From RGIG9115 sp045648165 (lineage in GTDB: Bacteria > Bacillota > Clostridia > UBA1381): a DNA stretch of 25,253 bases. The stretch spans positions 1 to 25,253 of the forward strand of contig JAZRNL010000017.1 in assembly GCA_045648165.1 (NCBI GenBank), in the 5' to 3' direction. Below, piece by piece: positions 1-6,973 of this stretch. Made by a program: the position numbers and the translations under genes. The notes below the pieces were generated by a model. That model did not search any database and was not told the DNA's origin. It worked only from the letters and a program-made list of their open reading frames with translations. Within the stretch, counting starts at the first letter, position 1. Each line of letters opens with the position of its first letter.

Positions 1-1
1 A

Positions 2-547
2 CATACACTGCCCTCCGTTGTAATAACAGACGTCTCCGGACTTGAAGAGGCAAGAGAAGTTTCGGACCGGCTCAGTATTCCTTTTGTTGTTGTATCTCCC
101 ATTACCTCCGATAAGGTAAAAGCAAAGTCTCTTGATGGCGGTGCGGAAGATTATATAGTGCGTCCTTTCAGCAAAGTGGAGTTTCTTGCAAGGTTAAGGG
201 TGGTTCATAGAAGGTTTGGCGGTGAGAAAAAGTTTGTGGCTCCCGGTCTTGAAATTGATTTTGCAAAGCGCAGAATAATCCGAAGCGGCAGAGAAGTTAA
301 GCTGACTCCTGTGGAATACAGAATAGTGGAGCTTTTATGCAGTCAGCCCGGAAATGTTTTTACACATGAACATATTCTTAAAAAGATATGGGGCCCGTAT
401 GTCCGGGGGGATAATAAAATTTTAAGAGTAAACATTACCAATATAAGGAAAAAGCTCGAAGCTGACCCTTCAAACCCCGTTTATATCAAAACGGAGAGCG
501 GAATTGGCTACAGAATGTCATATAATACAGACGTGGGAAAGTTATGA
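2..547 (+). CDS. OmpR/KdpE-family response regulator, 3' part (5' end outside window)
   Basis: The frame is open from base 2 to a TGA at 545-547, so the gene begins upstream of the window; the GTG at 158 is an internal valine codon. About the first 65 residues are the end of a receiver domain. The remaining ~115 form a winged-helix DNA-binding domain, with LTPVEYRIVELL, GDNKILRVNITNIRKKL and the C-terminal ESGIGYRM hairpin typical of KdpE/PhoB-type regulators. The protein would bind promoter DNA under control of a sensor kinase, which is not visible here. The receiver is odd. The residue aligned with the phospho-acceptor is probably the Asp of ITDVSG, in a shortened loop, and the invariant Lys of the KPF motif is Arg (VRPFS). 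Family membership is secure; the target is unknown, and a KdpE role is only a resemblance. Confidence 0.9.
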   Translation, partial: HTLPSVVITDVSGLEEAREVSDRLSIPFVVVSPITSDKVKAKSLDGGAEDYIVRPFSKVEFLARLRVVHRRFGGEKKFVAPGLEIDFAKRRIIRSGREVKLTPVEYRIVELLCSQPGNVFTHEHILKKIWGPYVRGDNKILRVNITNIRKKLEADPSNPVYIKTESGIGYRMSYNTDVGKL

Positions 548-589
548 TTTGGTGAAACTGACTAAAATACAATTACAATTAAAAAATGC

Positions 590-618
590 TTGACAAAAGC
601 CTTTTCTTTTGGTATAAT
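590..618 (+). promoter_or_regulatory. Sigma-A promoter of infC-rpmI-rplT
   Basis: An exact TTGACA at 590-595 is followed, after a 17-bp spacer, by an exact TATAAT at 613-618. Transcription would begin near 625, leaving a leader of about 130 nt before infC. Confidence 0.9.
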
Positions 619-624
619 TTCGGT

Positions 625-745
625 GTTAAAGACAAGCAGAGCGTCCGCTCTCACCGTACGACGCAGGTTTTACGGTAAATACAGACAGTGTTCTTTTGTT
701 TGTTTGCGGATGTTTTTGCATCCGTTTTTTTTGTGTTCCATAGAC
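625..745 (+). promoter_or_regulatory. infC leader RNA, probable L20-type autoregulatory leader
   Basis: The untranslated leader holds two local hairpins: AGAGC/GCTCT (638-642 with 647-651) and ACCGTA/TACGGT (653-658 with 671-676). An intrinsic terminator follows at 706-732. In Bacillus and relatives, ribosomal protein L20 represses this operon by binding such a leader and causing premature termination. The position and architecture fit that model. Assignment to the L20 leader family is by context; I could not run a covariance search. Confidence 0.7.
706..732 (+). terminator. Attenuator upstream of infC
   Basis: CGGATG (707-712) pairs with CATCCG (719-724) around a 6-nt loop and is followed by eight T residues (725-732). 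It lies after the promoter and before the infC ribosome binding site, so it can only act as a leader attenuator. Confidence 0.85.
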
Positions 746-756
746 AGGAGGGAATA

Positions 757-1269
757 ATTATAAGTAAGGAAGTTCAGATCAACGAGGAAATTCGTGATAA
801 GGAAATCAGAGTAGTTTCAGCAGACGGAGGTCAGCTGGGAGTAATGTCTGCGGCTCAGGCTCTTGAGCTTGCAACAGAAAAAGGTCTCGACCTTGTTAAA
901 ATTGCACCCCAGGCTCAGCCGCCGGTATGTAAAATTATGGACTACGGCAAGTATAAATTTGAGCTTGCCAAGAAGGAAAAGGAAAGCAGAAAGAACCAGA
1001 AGGTTATAAACATCAAAGAGGTTCAGCTCTCACCTTCAATAGATACAAACGATTTTAACACGAAGTGTAACCATGCAATCCGTTTTCTTAAAAATGGTGA
1101 TAAGGTTAAGGTTACTGTCCGCTTCAGAGGACGTGAGGTTACCCATTCCGAAATTGGCGAGACTTTACTTACACGTTTTGCCCAGCAGGCAAGCGAGTAT
1201 GGCACTATGGACCGTGCTCCCAAGCTTGAGGGCAGAAATATGACAATGTTCCTTATGCCTAAAGCGTAA
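757..1269 (+). CDS. infC: Translation initiation factor IF-3
   Basis: IF-3 binds the 30S subunit, prevents premature 50S joining and checks start-codon and initiator-tRNA choice. The protein shows the N-domain (INEEIRDKEIRVVSADGG), the lysine-rich linker (EKESRKNQKVINIKEV) and the C-domain (FLKNGDKVKVTVRFRGRE). The frame is open upstream to 688, but that part overlaps the attenuator and is not IF-3-like. The Shine-Dalgarno AGGAGG is at 746-751. The in-frame codons at a usable distance are ATT (757) and ATA (760), with no ATG, GTG or TTG. I chose ATT because infC is known to start with AUU in Escherichia coli and Bacillus subtilis. This gives 170 aa, normal for the family. A non-AUG start is the known basis of IF-3 translational self-control. 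First gene of infC-rpmI-rplT. Confidence 0.95.
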   Translation: MISKEVQINEEIRDKEIRVVSADGGQLGVMSAAQALELATEKGLDLVKIAPQAQPPVCKIMDYGKYKFELAKKEKESRKNQKVINIKEVQLSPSIDTNDFNTKCNHAIRFLKNGDKVKVTVRFRGREVTHSEIGETLLTRFAQQASEYGTMDRAPKLEGRNMTMFLMPKA

Positions 1270-1315
1270 ACTGCGGATGGCTTGTAAACAATTAATATTT
1301 AAGGAGTGAAAAACT

Positions 1316-1513
1316 ATGCCGAAAATAAAAACACACAGAGGTGCAGCTAAGAGATTTTCTCTTACAAAGAATGGCAAGGTAAAAATGAATAAGTCATTCA
1401 GAAGACACATTCTTAACAAGAAGTCTACAAAGAGAAAGAGACATCTCAGAAAGCAGGCTTATTGCTGTGCAGCAAATGCAGCTGTAATCAAGAAGCTTAT
1501 CCCTTATAAGTAA
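1316..1513 (+). CDS. rpmI: 50S ribosomal protein L35
   Basis: A 65-residue, strongly basic protein starting MPKIKTHRGAAKRF and containing HILNKKSTKRKRHLRK, which is diagnostic of bacterial L35. It is a structural component of the large subunit. The ATG lies behind an AAGGAGTG ribosome binding site at 1301-1308 and 46 bp after infC, in the usual operon order. Length equals the family norm. No irregularity is seen. Confidence 0.98.
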   Translation: MPKIKTHRGAAKRFSLTKNGKVKMNKSFRRHILNKKSTKRKRHLRKQAYCCAANAAVIKKLIPYK

Positions 1514-1551
1514 TAATTTGCGGTAGGAAAAGCCGCGTCAGAAATTATCCG

Positions 1552-1569
1552 GTGTTTTTGTTAAAACAC
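1552..1569 (+). other. Small hairpin between rpmI and rplT
   Basis: GTGTTTT (1552-1558) can pair with AAAACAC (1563-1569) around a 4-nt loop, just ahead of the rplT ribosome binding site. There is no T-run, so it is not a terminator. It might affect rplT translation, but this rests on base pairing alone. Confidence 0.35.
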
Positions 1570-1594
1570 AAATTTGAAAGAGAGGTTAATACAC

Positions 1595-1948
1595 ATGGCA
1601 AGAGTTAAAGGTGCTTTAAATACACGCAAAAAACATAAAAAGATTTTAAAGCTTGCAAAGGGCTTCAGAGGTGCTGAAAGCAAGCAGTACAGAACAGCTA
1701 ACCAGGCTGTTATGCGTTCAATGCAGAATGCATACGTAGGCAGAAAGCGCAGAAAGCGCGATTTCAGAAGACTTTGGATCGCTCGTATCAGCGCTGCAGC
1801 TAAGATGAACGGAATGAACTATTCAACATTCATGAACGGCATCAAAAAAGCAGGTATTGAAATGAACAGAAAGATGCTTTCTGAAATTGCAATTGCTGAT
1901 CCCGCTGCATTTGCACAGCTCGTAGAAAAGGCAAAAGCTGCTAAATAA
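1595..1948 (+). CDS. rplT: 50S ribosomal protein L20
   Basis: L20 binds 23S rRNA early in 50S assembly and, in Bacillus-type bacteria, represses its own operon through the infC leader. The start is the ATG at 1595 (MARVKGALNTRKKHKKILK), behind GAAAGAGAGG at 1576-1585; an in-frame ATG at 1574 precedes the ribosome binding site and is rejected. The basic N-terminal helix, KGFRGAESKQYRTANQAVM and RRKRDFRRLWIARI are family hallmarks. At 117 aa it is full length. It is the last gene of infC-rpmI-rplT and is followed directly by a terminator. Confidence 0.98.
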   Translation: MARVKGALNTRKKHKKILKLAKGFRGAESKQYRTANQAVMRSMQNAYVGRKRRKRDFRRLWIARISAAAKMNGMNYSTFMNGIKKAGIEMNRKMLSEIAIADPAAFAQLVEKAKAAK

Positions 1949-1963
1949 TAAACGCAAATTAAT

Positions 1964-1989
1964 GGGTGTTGTGTAAGCAACACCCTTTT
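1964..1989 (+). terminator. Terminator after rplT
   Basis: GGGTGTTG (1964-1971) pairs perfectly with CAACACCC (1978-1985) around a 6-nt loop, followed by TTTT. It ends the infC operon 15 bp after the rplT stop codon. The next ribosome binding site starts only 10 bp later. Confidence 0.85.
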
Positions 1990-2011
1990 GTGTAATTTGG
2001 AGGAATTCTTT

Positions 2012-2596
2012 ATGAGAGAAAAATTCATTGAAATTTATAATTCCAAAATAACACGTCCCGGAGCAGATAAGCTTCTTGAATATATCGACGGGCCGTCAAG
2101 TGACTTTTTCACTGCCCCCGCAAGTGCAAGATTTCACGGTTCTTATGTGGGAGGCCTTGCAGAACACAGCATAAATGTTTATGAGTGCCTGACAGACTAT
2201 ATGTTAAGGCAGAGGGTAAAAGAAATTTACGGTTTTGAGGCATCAGAAGAGAGTATAGCAATAGTTGCACTTCTTCACGACCTTTGCAAAATAAACTGCT
2301 ATAAGCCCGGAACAAGAAATGTTAAGGATGAAAGCGGCAAATGGATTCAGGTGCCTACCTTTGAATATGACGACAAAATGCCTTACGGTCATGGAGAAAA
2401 ATCAGTTTACATAATTAATGGATATATGCGTCTTACCCGTGAAGAAGCATTTGCAATTAGATACCATATGGGATTTTCCGGAGCTGAAGATGCTCGGAAT
2501 GTGGGAGCTGCATTTGAAATGTATCCTCTTGCATTTGCCCTTTCTACGGCAGATATGGAAGCAACCTATTTTATTGAAGGTAAAAAAGAGAATTAA
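2012..2596 (+). CDS. HD-domain phosphohydrolase
   Basis: A 194-aa protein with the metal-binding pattern of the HD superfamily: His52 (GLAEHS), His89-Asp90 (LLHDLCK), His127 (YGHGEK), His152 (RYHMG) and Asp181 (STADM). These proteins hydrolyse phosphoester bonds in nucleotides or RNA. The layout resembles the HD domain of the YhaM 3'-5' exoribonuclease, but the OB-fold RNA-binding part of YhaM is absent, so the substrate is unknown. The ATG at 2012 is preceded by GGAGG at 1999-2003; an upstream in-frame ATG at 1988 precedes this site and lies beside the rplT terminator. The gene stands alone between the infC operon and ftsH. Confidence 0.85.
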   Translation: MREKFIEIYNSKITRPGADKLLEYIDGPSSDFFTAPASARFHGSYVGGLAEHSINVYECLTDYMLRQRVKEIYGFEASEESIAIVALLHDLCKINCYKPGTRNVKDESGKWIQVPTFEYDDKMPYGHGEKSVYIINGYMRLTREEAFAIRYHMGFSGAEDARNVGAAFEMYPLAFALSTADMEATYFIEGKKEN

Positions 2597-2637
2597 GTGA
2601 ATTTTTTGTAAACAATCGGCATAAAATTTTAAAACGG

Positions 2638-2666
2638 TTGCAAATTCACTGTTTAAGTGGTAAAAT
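2638..2666 (+). promoter_or_regulatory. Sigma-A promoter of ftsH
   Basis: TTGCAA at 2638-2643 and TAAAAT at 2661-2666 are separated by 17 bp, giving a start about 25 nt before the ftsH start codon. An 8-bp inverted repeat, GTGAATTT (2597-2604) and AAATTCAC (2642-2649), overlaps the -35 region and could be a protein-binding site. Confidence 0.65.
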
Positions 2667-2698
2667 AAACATGCTAAATCGGCATGGAGGACTAATTT

Positions 2699-4645
2699 AT
2701 GAACGAAAAAGATAAAAATAAAAATAAGAACAATAAAATGCCGCAGAAAAATCCATTTATAGCGGTGTTGATTGTTTCAGTTATAGCGACGGTGCTTCTG
2801 AACTTTTTTCTTACTTCAGTAAACTCTCCCAAAACAAAAGAAATTGCATACAGTGAATTTCTTGTTATGATAAAATCAGGAGAGGTGGAGGAAGTATCTC
2901 TTTCGGCGGATAAGATCACAATCGTTAAAAAGAAGCAGGAGGCAGATACTACCACAGATAAGCTTTTAAAGCTCTGGGGCGGGGGAAGTGACGAGCAGGA
3001 GGTTTGCTATACGGGCTATATCCCTGACGACAGGCTTTATCAGCTCCTTGACGATACAGGGGTAAAATATTCTACCCCCATTCAGTATTCAAATCCCATT
3101 CTTGAGTTTTTCCTGGCATGGATTTTGCCGATGTTGTTTATATACGGAATGTTTTTCCTTGTTTCCCGTTCTTTATCCAAAAAGATGGGTGGCGGCGGAA
3201 TTATGGGCGTGGGTCAGTCAAAAGCAAAAATGTATATGCAGGATAAGACAGGCGTAACCTTTAAGGACGTTGCAGGCCAGGAAGAAGCAAAGGAATCCCT
3301 TAACGAAATTGTAGACTTTCTTCATAATCCGGGCAAATATACTGCCATTGGCGCAAAGCAGCCTAAAGGAGCTCTTTTAGTAGGACCACCGGGAACAGGT
3401 AAAACCTTGCTTGCAAAAGCAGTTGCAGGGGAAGCAAATGTCCCATTTTTCTCCCTTTCAGGCTCGGAATTCGTAGAAATGTTTGTGGGCGTTGGTGCAT
3501 CCCGTGTCCGTGACCTGTTCAAGCAGGCAGGTCAGCATGCCCCGTGTATCATTTTTATAGACGAAATAGATGCTATTGGCAAAAGCCGTGATAATCAGCT
3601 GGGCTCCAATGATGAACGCGAGCAAACTCTTAATCAGCTTTTATCAGAAATGGACGGATTTGATTCATCGAAGGGTATAGTAATCCTTGCGGCAACAAAC
3701 CGTCCCGAAACTCTTGATAAGGCACTTCTTCGTCCCGGTAGATTTGACAGACGAATTATTGTTGAAAAGCCGGACCTTAAAGGCCGTGAGGCAATTCTTG
3801 AAGTTCATATCAAAAATGTTAAGAAAGAAGAGGCAGTAGACCTTCACGAGATTGCTCTTGCAACCAGCGGAGCTGTGGGTGCAGACCTTGCTAATATGGT
3901 AAATGAAGCGGCACTTCGTGCAGTGCGTATGGGTAGAAAGCTTGTGAGCCAGGAGGATTTGGCAGATGCAGTTGAAGTGGTAATAGCAGGTAAAGAAAAG
4001 AAGGACCGTATTTTGTCGGAACAGGAAAAGAAGCTTGTAGCATACCATGAGGTTGGCCATGCTCTTGCAACTGCAGTTTCGAAAAATACTGACCCGGTTC
4101 ATAAAATTACTATCGTACCAAGAACAATGGGTGCTCTGGGCTACACTATGCAGGTTCCCGAAGAAGAAAAGTATCTTATGAACAAGGACGAAATGACAGA
4201 TGAAATAACCGTCCTTCTTGCAGGGCGTGCTGCAGAGGAGGTTGTGTTCAACACCAAAACAACCGGAGCATCAAACGATATTGAACGGGCAACGGAAATG
4301 GCACGTAATATGATAACCCTCTATGGAATGAGCGACCGTTTTGGTATGGTTGGTTTGGAGAGCATACAGAGCAAGTTTCTTGACGGAAGACGTGTTCCTA
4401 ATTGTTCCGACGAAACTATGTCTAAGGTTGATGAAGAGATAAGAGAGATTTTGGATAAATGCTATAAAACCGCAGTTGAGATTTTAAAATCCAACCGCGA
4501 AGCTCTTGATAAAATTGCGGATTTTCTTCTCGAAAAGGAAACGATTACAGGCAAGGAATTTATGACTATTTTAAAAAGCGTGAACGAGCCTGAATCGGTA
4601 CAGGAAGATGAAATCCTTTCTCCGGAAGAGAAAACAGAAGATTAA
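2699..4645 (+). CDS. ftsH: ATP-dependent zinc metalloprotease FtsH
   Basis: FtsH is a membrane-anchored hexameric AAA+ protease that degrades misfolded membrane proteins and short-lived regulators. The 648-aa protein has a Lys/Asn-rich N-terminus, transmembrane segment 1 (about 19-40), an extracytoplasmic domain, transmembrane segment 2 (about 134-156) and the ATPase domain. That domain carries Walker A GPPGTGKT (229-236), Walker B IIFIDE (284-289) and a second region of homology ending RPGRFDR (345-351). The zinc site is HEVGH (450-454) with the third ligand Asp527 in ASNDIERAT. The C-terminus is acidic. The ATG at 2699 is preceded by GGAGG at 2686-2690. It has its own promoter and is not in the tilS-hpt-ftsH arrangement known from Bacillus. 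Confidence 0.98.
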   Translation: MNEKDKNKNKNNKMPQKNPFIAVLIVSVIATVLLNFFLTSVNSPKTKEIAYSEFLVMIKSGEVEEVSLSADKITIVKKKQEADTTTDKLLKLWGGGSDEQEVCYTGYIPDDRLYQLLDDTGVKYSTPIQYSNPILEFFLAWILPMLFIYGMFFLVSRSLSKKMGGGGIMGVGQSKAKMYMQDKTGVTFKDVAGQEEAKESLNEIVDFLHNPGKYTAIGAKQPKGALLVGPPGTGKTLLAKAVAGEANVPFFSLSGSEFVEMFVGVGASRVRDLFKQAGQHAPCIIFIDEIDAIGKSRDNQLGSNDEREQTLNQLLSEMDGFDSSKGIVILAATNRPETLDKALLRPGRFDRRIIVEKPDLKGREAILEVHIKNVKKEEAVDLHEIALATSGAVGADLANMVNEAALRAVRMGRKLVSQEDLADAVEVVIAGKEKKDRILSEQEKKLVAYHEVGHALATAVSKNTDPVHKITIVPRTMGALGYTMQVPEEEKYLMNKDEMTDEITVLLAGRAAEEVVFNTKTTGASNDIERATEMARNMITLYGMSDRFGMVGLESIQSKFLDGRRVPNCSDETMSKVDEEIREILDKCYKTAVEILKSNREALDKIADFLLEKETITGKEFMTILKSVNEPESVQEDEILSPEEKTED

Positions 4646-4653
4646 AATGTATA

Positions 4654-4674
4654 TAACAGTGTTGAACACTGTTA
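4654..4674. promoter_or_regulatory. Perfect 21-bp dyad between ftsH and the stalk-domain gene
   Basis: TAACAGTGTT and AACACTGTTA (10-bp arms, 1-bp centre) form a perfect inverted repeat starting 8 bp after the ftsH stop and ending 23 bp before the next start. It lacks a T-run on either side, and its 1-base centre does not suit an RNA loop. It therefore looks more like a site for a dimeric DNA-binding protein than a terminator. Confidence 0.5.
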
Positions 4675-4697
4675 AATAAAAATAGGAGATGAAAAGA

Positions 4698-5687
4698 ATG
4701 AAAAAAATTGTATCAATTATGTTGGTGACAGTAATGTTAAGCTTAGTGCCGGGTGTGGGAATGCTTGGTGGAATGGCGGCATTTGCTTTTGAAATTGCAC
4801 CTGTTGACGGCGTGGTTTATGAAACAGTGTATGAGGCTGTGGAAGATGTTGTTTATGAGTCGGAAGAAGATGCCATAGCAGAAGTATTTACTCTTTCAAT
4901 CGGTCAGAACTCAGCAAACGTGTTTGGCGAGGTTAAAGAAAGCGATGTTCAGCCTATTATTAGAAACGACCGCACAATGCTTCCTGCAAGATTTGTAGCA
5001 GAAAACCTTGGCGCAGAGGTTTCATGGGATGGTGAAACAAGAACAGTTCTGGTAAAGAGCGAAAATGTTGAAATAAAGCTCACTATTGATTCTGCAGTTG
5101 CAGTAGTAAACGGCGTTGAAGAAATGTTGGATAGCCCTGCATTTATCGAAAATGATAGAACATATACACCTGTTAGATTTATTGCAGAAAAGCTTGGCTC
5201 AACAGTTCAGTGGGATGCGGAAACACAGACAGTTATTATGTCTAAACCTGTATATGTGCCAGCAGAAGATTCTGCAGAAGAAACACAAGAGGTACCGGCA
5301 ACCGTAACAGGTACATTGAATCTCAATAATTTTAAATACAAATATGAAGCCGGAGGCCATATGGCGGAGCTCAACGATGGTTCTATAGGCGGAATGAATT
5401 TAACGGCTGAGGTTCTGGGTCCTGAAAACGTATGCAGAGTGTTGATTGCTGAGTGGAGAGATGAACCATATTCAGAAGAGCAAATCCAGGCTTCAATCCA
5501 ACGTATGGTAAAAATATGGAAGGATGCAGGACTTGAGATTTATCCTGAACCTGTTCCTTTTGAAATTGGATCAAATCATCCTGTAGACGCTGATGAAATG
5601 GGCAAAAAAATGTATGTGCTTTTAATCGGTCTTGACGCAAATGGAGATGCTGCAGCTTATGCAGTTGTTGAAGAAATAATAGGTTAA
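4698..5687 (+). CDS. Exported stalk-domain (copper amine oxidase N-terminal-like) protein
   Basis: A 329-aa secreted or wall-associated protein. Residues 1 to about 30 form a signal peptide (Lys-Lys, then a long hydrophobic core). An acidic linker follows, then two copies of the Clostridia-typical stalk motif: IRNDRTMLPARFVAENLGAE with VSWDGETRTV, and IENDRTYTPVRFIAEKLGS with VQWDAETQTV. These belong to the copper amine oxidase N-terminal-like family, which has no oxidase activity itself and serves as an extracellular module. The last ~130 residues (from about 195) form a separate acidic domain that I do not recognise. The ATG at 4698 suits AGGAG at 4684-4688; the ATG at 4689 abuts that site and is less likely. 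It ends at a bidirectional terminator. The biological role is unknown. Confidence 0.88.
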   Translation: MKKIVSIMLVTVMLSLVPGVGMLGGMAAFAFEIAPVDGVVYETVYEAVEDVVYESEEDAIAEVFTLSIGQNSANVFGEVKESDVQPIIRNDRTMLPARFVAENLGAEVSWDGETRTVLVKSENVEIKLTIDSAVAVVNGVEEMLDSPAFIENDRTYTPVRFIAEKLGSTVQWDAETQTVIMSKPVYVPAEDSAEETQEVPATVTGTLNLNNFKYKYEAGGHMAELNDGSIGGMNLTAEVLGPENVCRVLIAEWRDEPYSEEQIQASIQRMVKIWKDAGLEIYPEPVPFEIGSNHPVDADEMGKKMYVLLIGLDANGDAAAYAVVEEIIG

Positions 5688-5700
5688 TATTAATTATAAT

Positions 5701-5739
5701 AAAAAAGCTTTCTCGGCATATGCCGAGGAAGCTTTTTTT
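5701..5739. terminator. Bidirectional terminator between convergent genes
   Basis: The arms 5701-5719 and 5720-5738 are complementary over 19 positions with one G-T pair. The A-run on the left and the T-run on the right let it work in both directions. It serves the plus-strand stalk-domain gene and the minus-strand epimerase gene. Confidence 0.9.
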
Positions 5740-5740
5740 A

Positions 5741-6598
5741 TTAAAATGTGATTATATGCTCTCTTGTGAACACTTCATTTGGTTCAAGAGCATTAATGCC
5801 TTTTTTCTTTGTGATGTCGTAATCTGAATTCTCAAAATCTGCAATACCGCACCATGGCTCAAGGCATATATATTTTGCTCCCGGATTTGTCCATAAAAGG
5901 AAATAATCCTTGCCCGGGAATTCCACGTCTATTGAATACCCCGCAGTATTATTTTTCAGTGTTACCTTTCTTGATTTGAGGCTTGTAAAAACAAGAGCAT
6001 CATTTTCAAAATACTTGTTTTTAAGAGGGAGTTCTTTTATGCTTTCGCCTAATGTGTTTGTTTTTTCCATAAGCTGCCCCTTGTCTGACAGTATATTGTA
6101 ATCCAGATTTTCGGGATGCTCAAATATAACAGAAAACTCTTCAATTCCATTCGGGCAACTGTAAGCCTCGTGAGACCCTACAGAAAAATACATAACTTCA
6201 TCAGACGTGTTCAGGACTTCGTATTTTATACAAATCCTTGTATGCTCTAACTTATATGTAATACGAAATTCAAAATTAAATGGATAGTTTTTTAATGTTT
6301 CTTCATTTGAAGTGAGAAGAAATGTAACTTCTTCATCAGAAATGGTTTCAATTTCAAACTCACTTCTTCGTGCAAATCCATGGCGTGACAAGGTGTATTC
6401 TTTTCCTTTGAATATAAATCTATCATCCTTTAGTCCGCCACAGATGGGGAAGAGAACCGGCGCCTGGCCGGACCATACGGAAGGGTCGCCTTCCCAAAGA
6501 AGCTCTTTTCCGTCTTTCAGGATGCTTTTAAATTCTGCACCCATAGTCGAAATTGTCACTTTAAGATTTTTGTTTGACAAACATATTTGTTTGCTCAA
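5741..6598 (-). CDS. Aldose 1-epimerase family protein (LacX-like)
   Basis: A 285-aa member of the galactose mutarotase superfamily, LacX branch, which interconverts alpha and beta anomers of aldoses. Seen are STMGAEFKSI, the strand WSGQAPVLFPICGGLKD, RHGFARRSEFE, SVGSHEAYSC (the family's GGHPAF region, His retained) and the C-terminal LEPWCG. The true sugar substrate is unknown. The start is TTG at 6598, about 9 nt behind AAGGA; the next in-frame ATG is 18 codons inside and would remove conserved residues. It lies 18 bp after the kinase remnant on the same strand, so the pair were probably one transcript from the citrate synthase side. It ends at the bidirectional terminator. Confidence 0.9.
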   Translation of the reverse strand: MSKQICLSNKNLKVTISTMGAEFKSILKDGKELLWEGDPSVWSGQAPVLFPICGGLKDDRFIFKGKEYTLSRHGFARRSEFEIETISDEEVTFLLTSNEETLKNYPFNFEFRITYKLEHTRICIKYEVLNTSDEVMYFSVGSHEAYSCPNGIEEFSVIFEHPENLDYNILSDKGQLMEKTNTLGESIKELPLKNKYFENDALVFTSLKSRKVTLKNNTAGYSIDVEFPGKDYFLLWTNPGAKYICLEPWCGIADFENSDYDITKKKGINALEPNEVFTREHIITF

Positions 6599-6616
6599 TT
6601 AAACCAATCCTTTCAA

Positions 6617-6969
6617 TCATACATATTTTGCTACGATTTCAGCTATTTTATCAAGCTTTGATTCTATGTCTGCCACAAGCTTAAACTGAGTTCTTGCTCT
6701 GTCAAGATTGTGGTTTTCGCGATGTACTTTAAAGTATATATCTTCGTTTAAGTGGTCTGCAAGAAACCTTGTTCCGCATTCATATGTAAGAAGAAGCGCA
6801 GAAACCGGAAGAAGTTCAAATTCTTTTTCTGTTAGGCAGTCTGCCGCCGGCATTCTTACTGATTGCAGCTTTTAACTGCTCTACACGTACAGGTGTATTG
6901 TGGAAGTCAATAATTGTTAATATCGGTGTAAACATCAAATTGAGAGCATATTTCTTGTAAGGTATACAT
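6617..6969 (-). pseudogene. Decayed NahK/LnpB-type sugar kinase (aminoglycoside phosphotransferase fold)
   Basis: Three pieces of one family can be read in order. A normal start (ATG 6969-6967 behind GGAGA at 6977-6981) encodes MYTLQEICSQFDVYTDI and then runs to a stop. In another frame comes IIDFHNTPVRVEQLKAAI (around 6860-6920). A third stretch, 6617-6850, reads LTEKEFELLP, TYECGTRFLADHLN and HRENHNLDRARTQFKLV up to a normal stop. These match the N-terminus, a middle motif and the C-terminus of phosphotransferases such as N-acetylhexosamine 1-kinase (about 360 aa). Only ~350 bp remain, so at least two internal deletions, with frame loss, have removed the catalytic centre. The start overlaps the region just after the citrate synthase stop, and the epimerase follows. 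The family call is by motif memory. Confidence 0.75.
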
Positions 6970-6973
6970 TGGT

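Noticed and set aside
450..454. FtsH zinc motif HEVGH (protein residues 450-454) instead of HEAGH as a lost active site
   Set aside because: The motif requirement is HExxH; Val for Ala is harmless and the third ligand is present.
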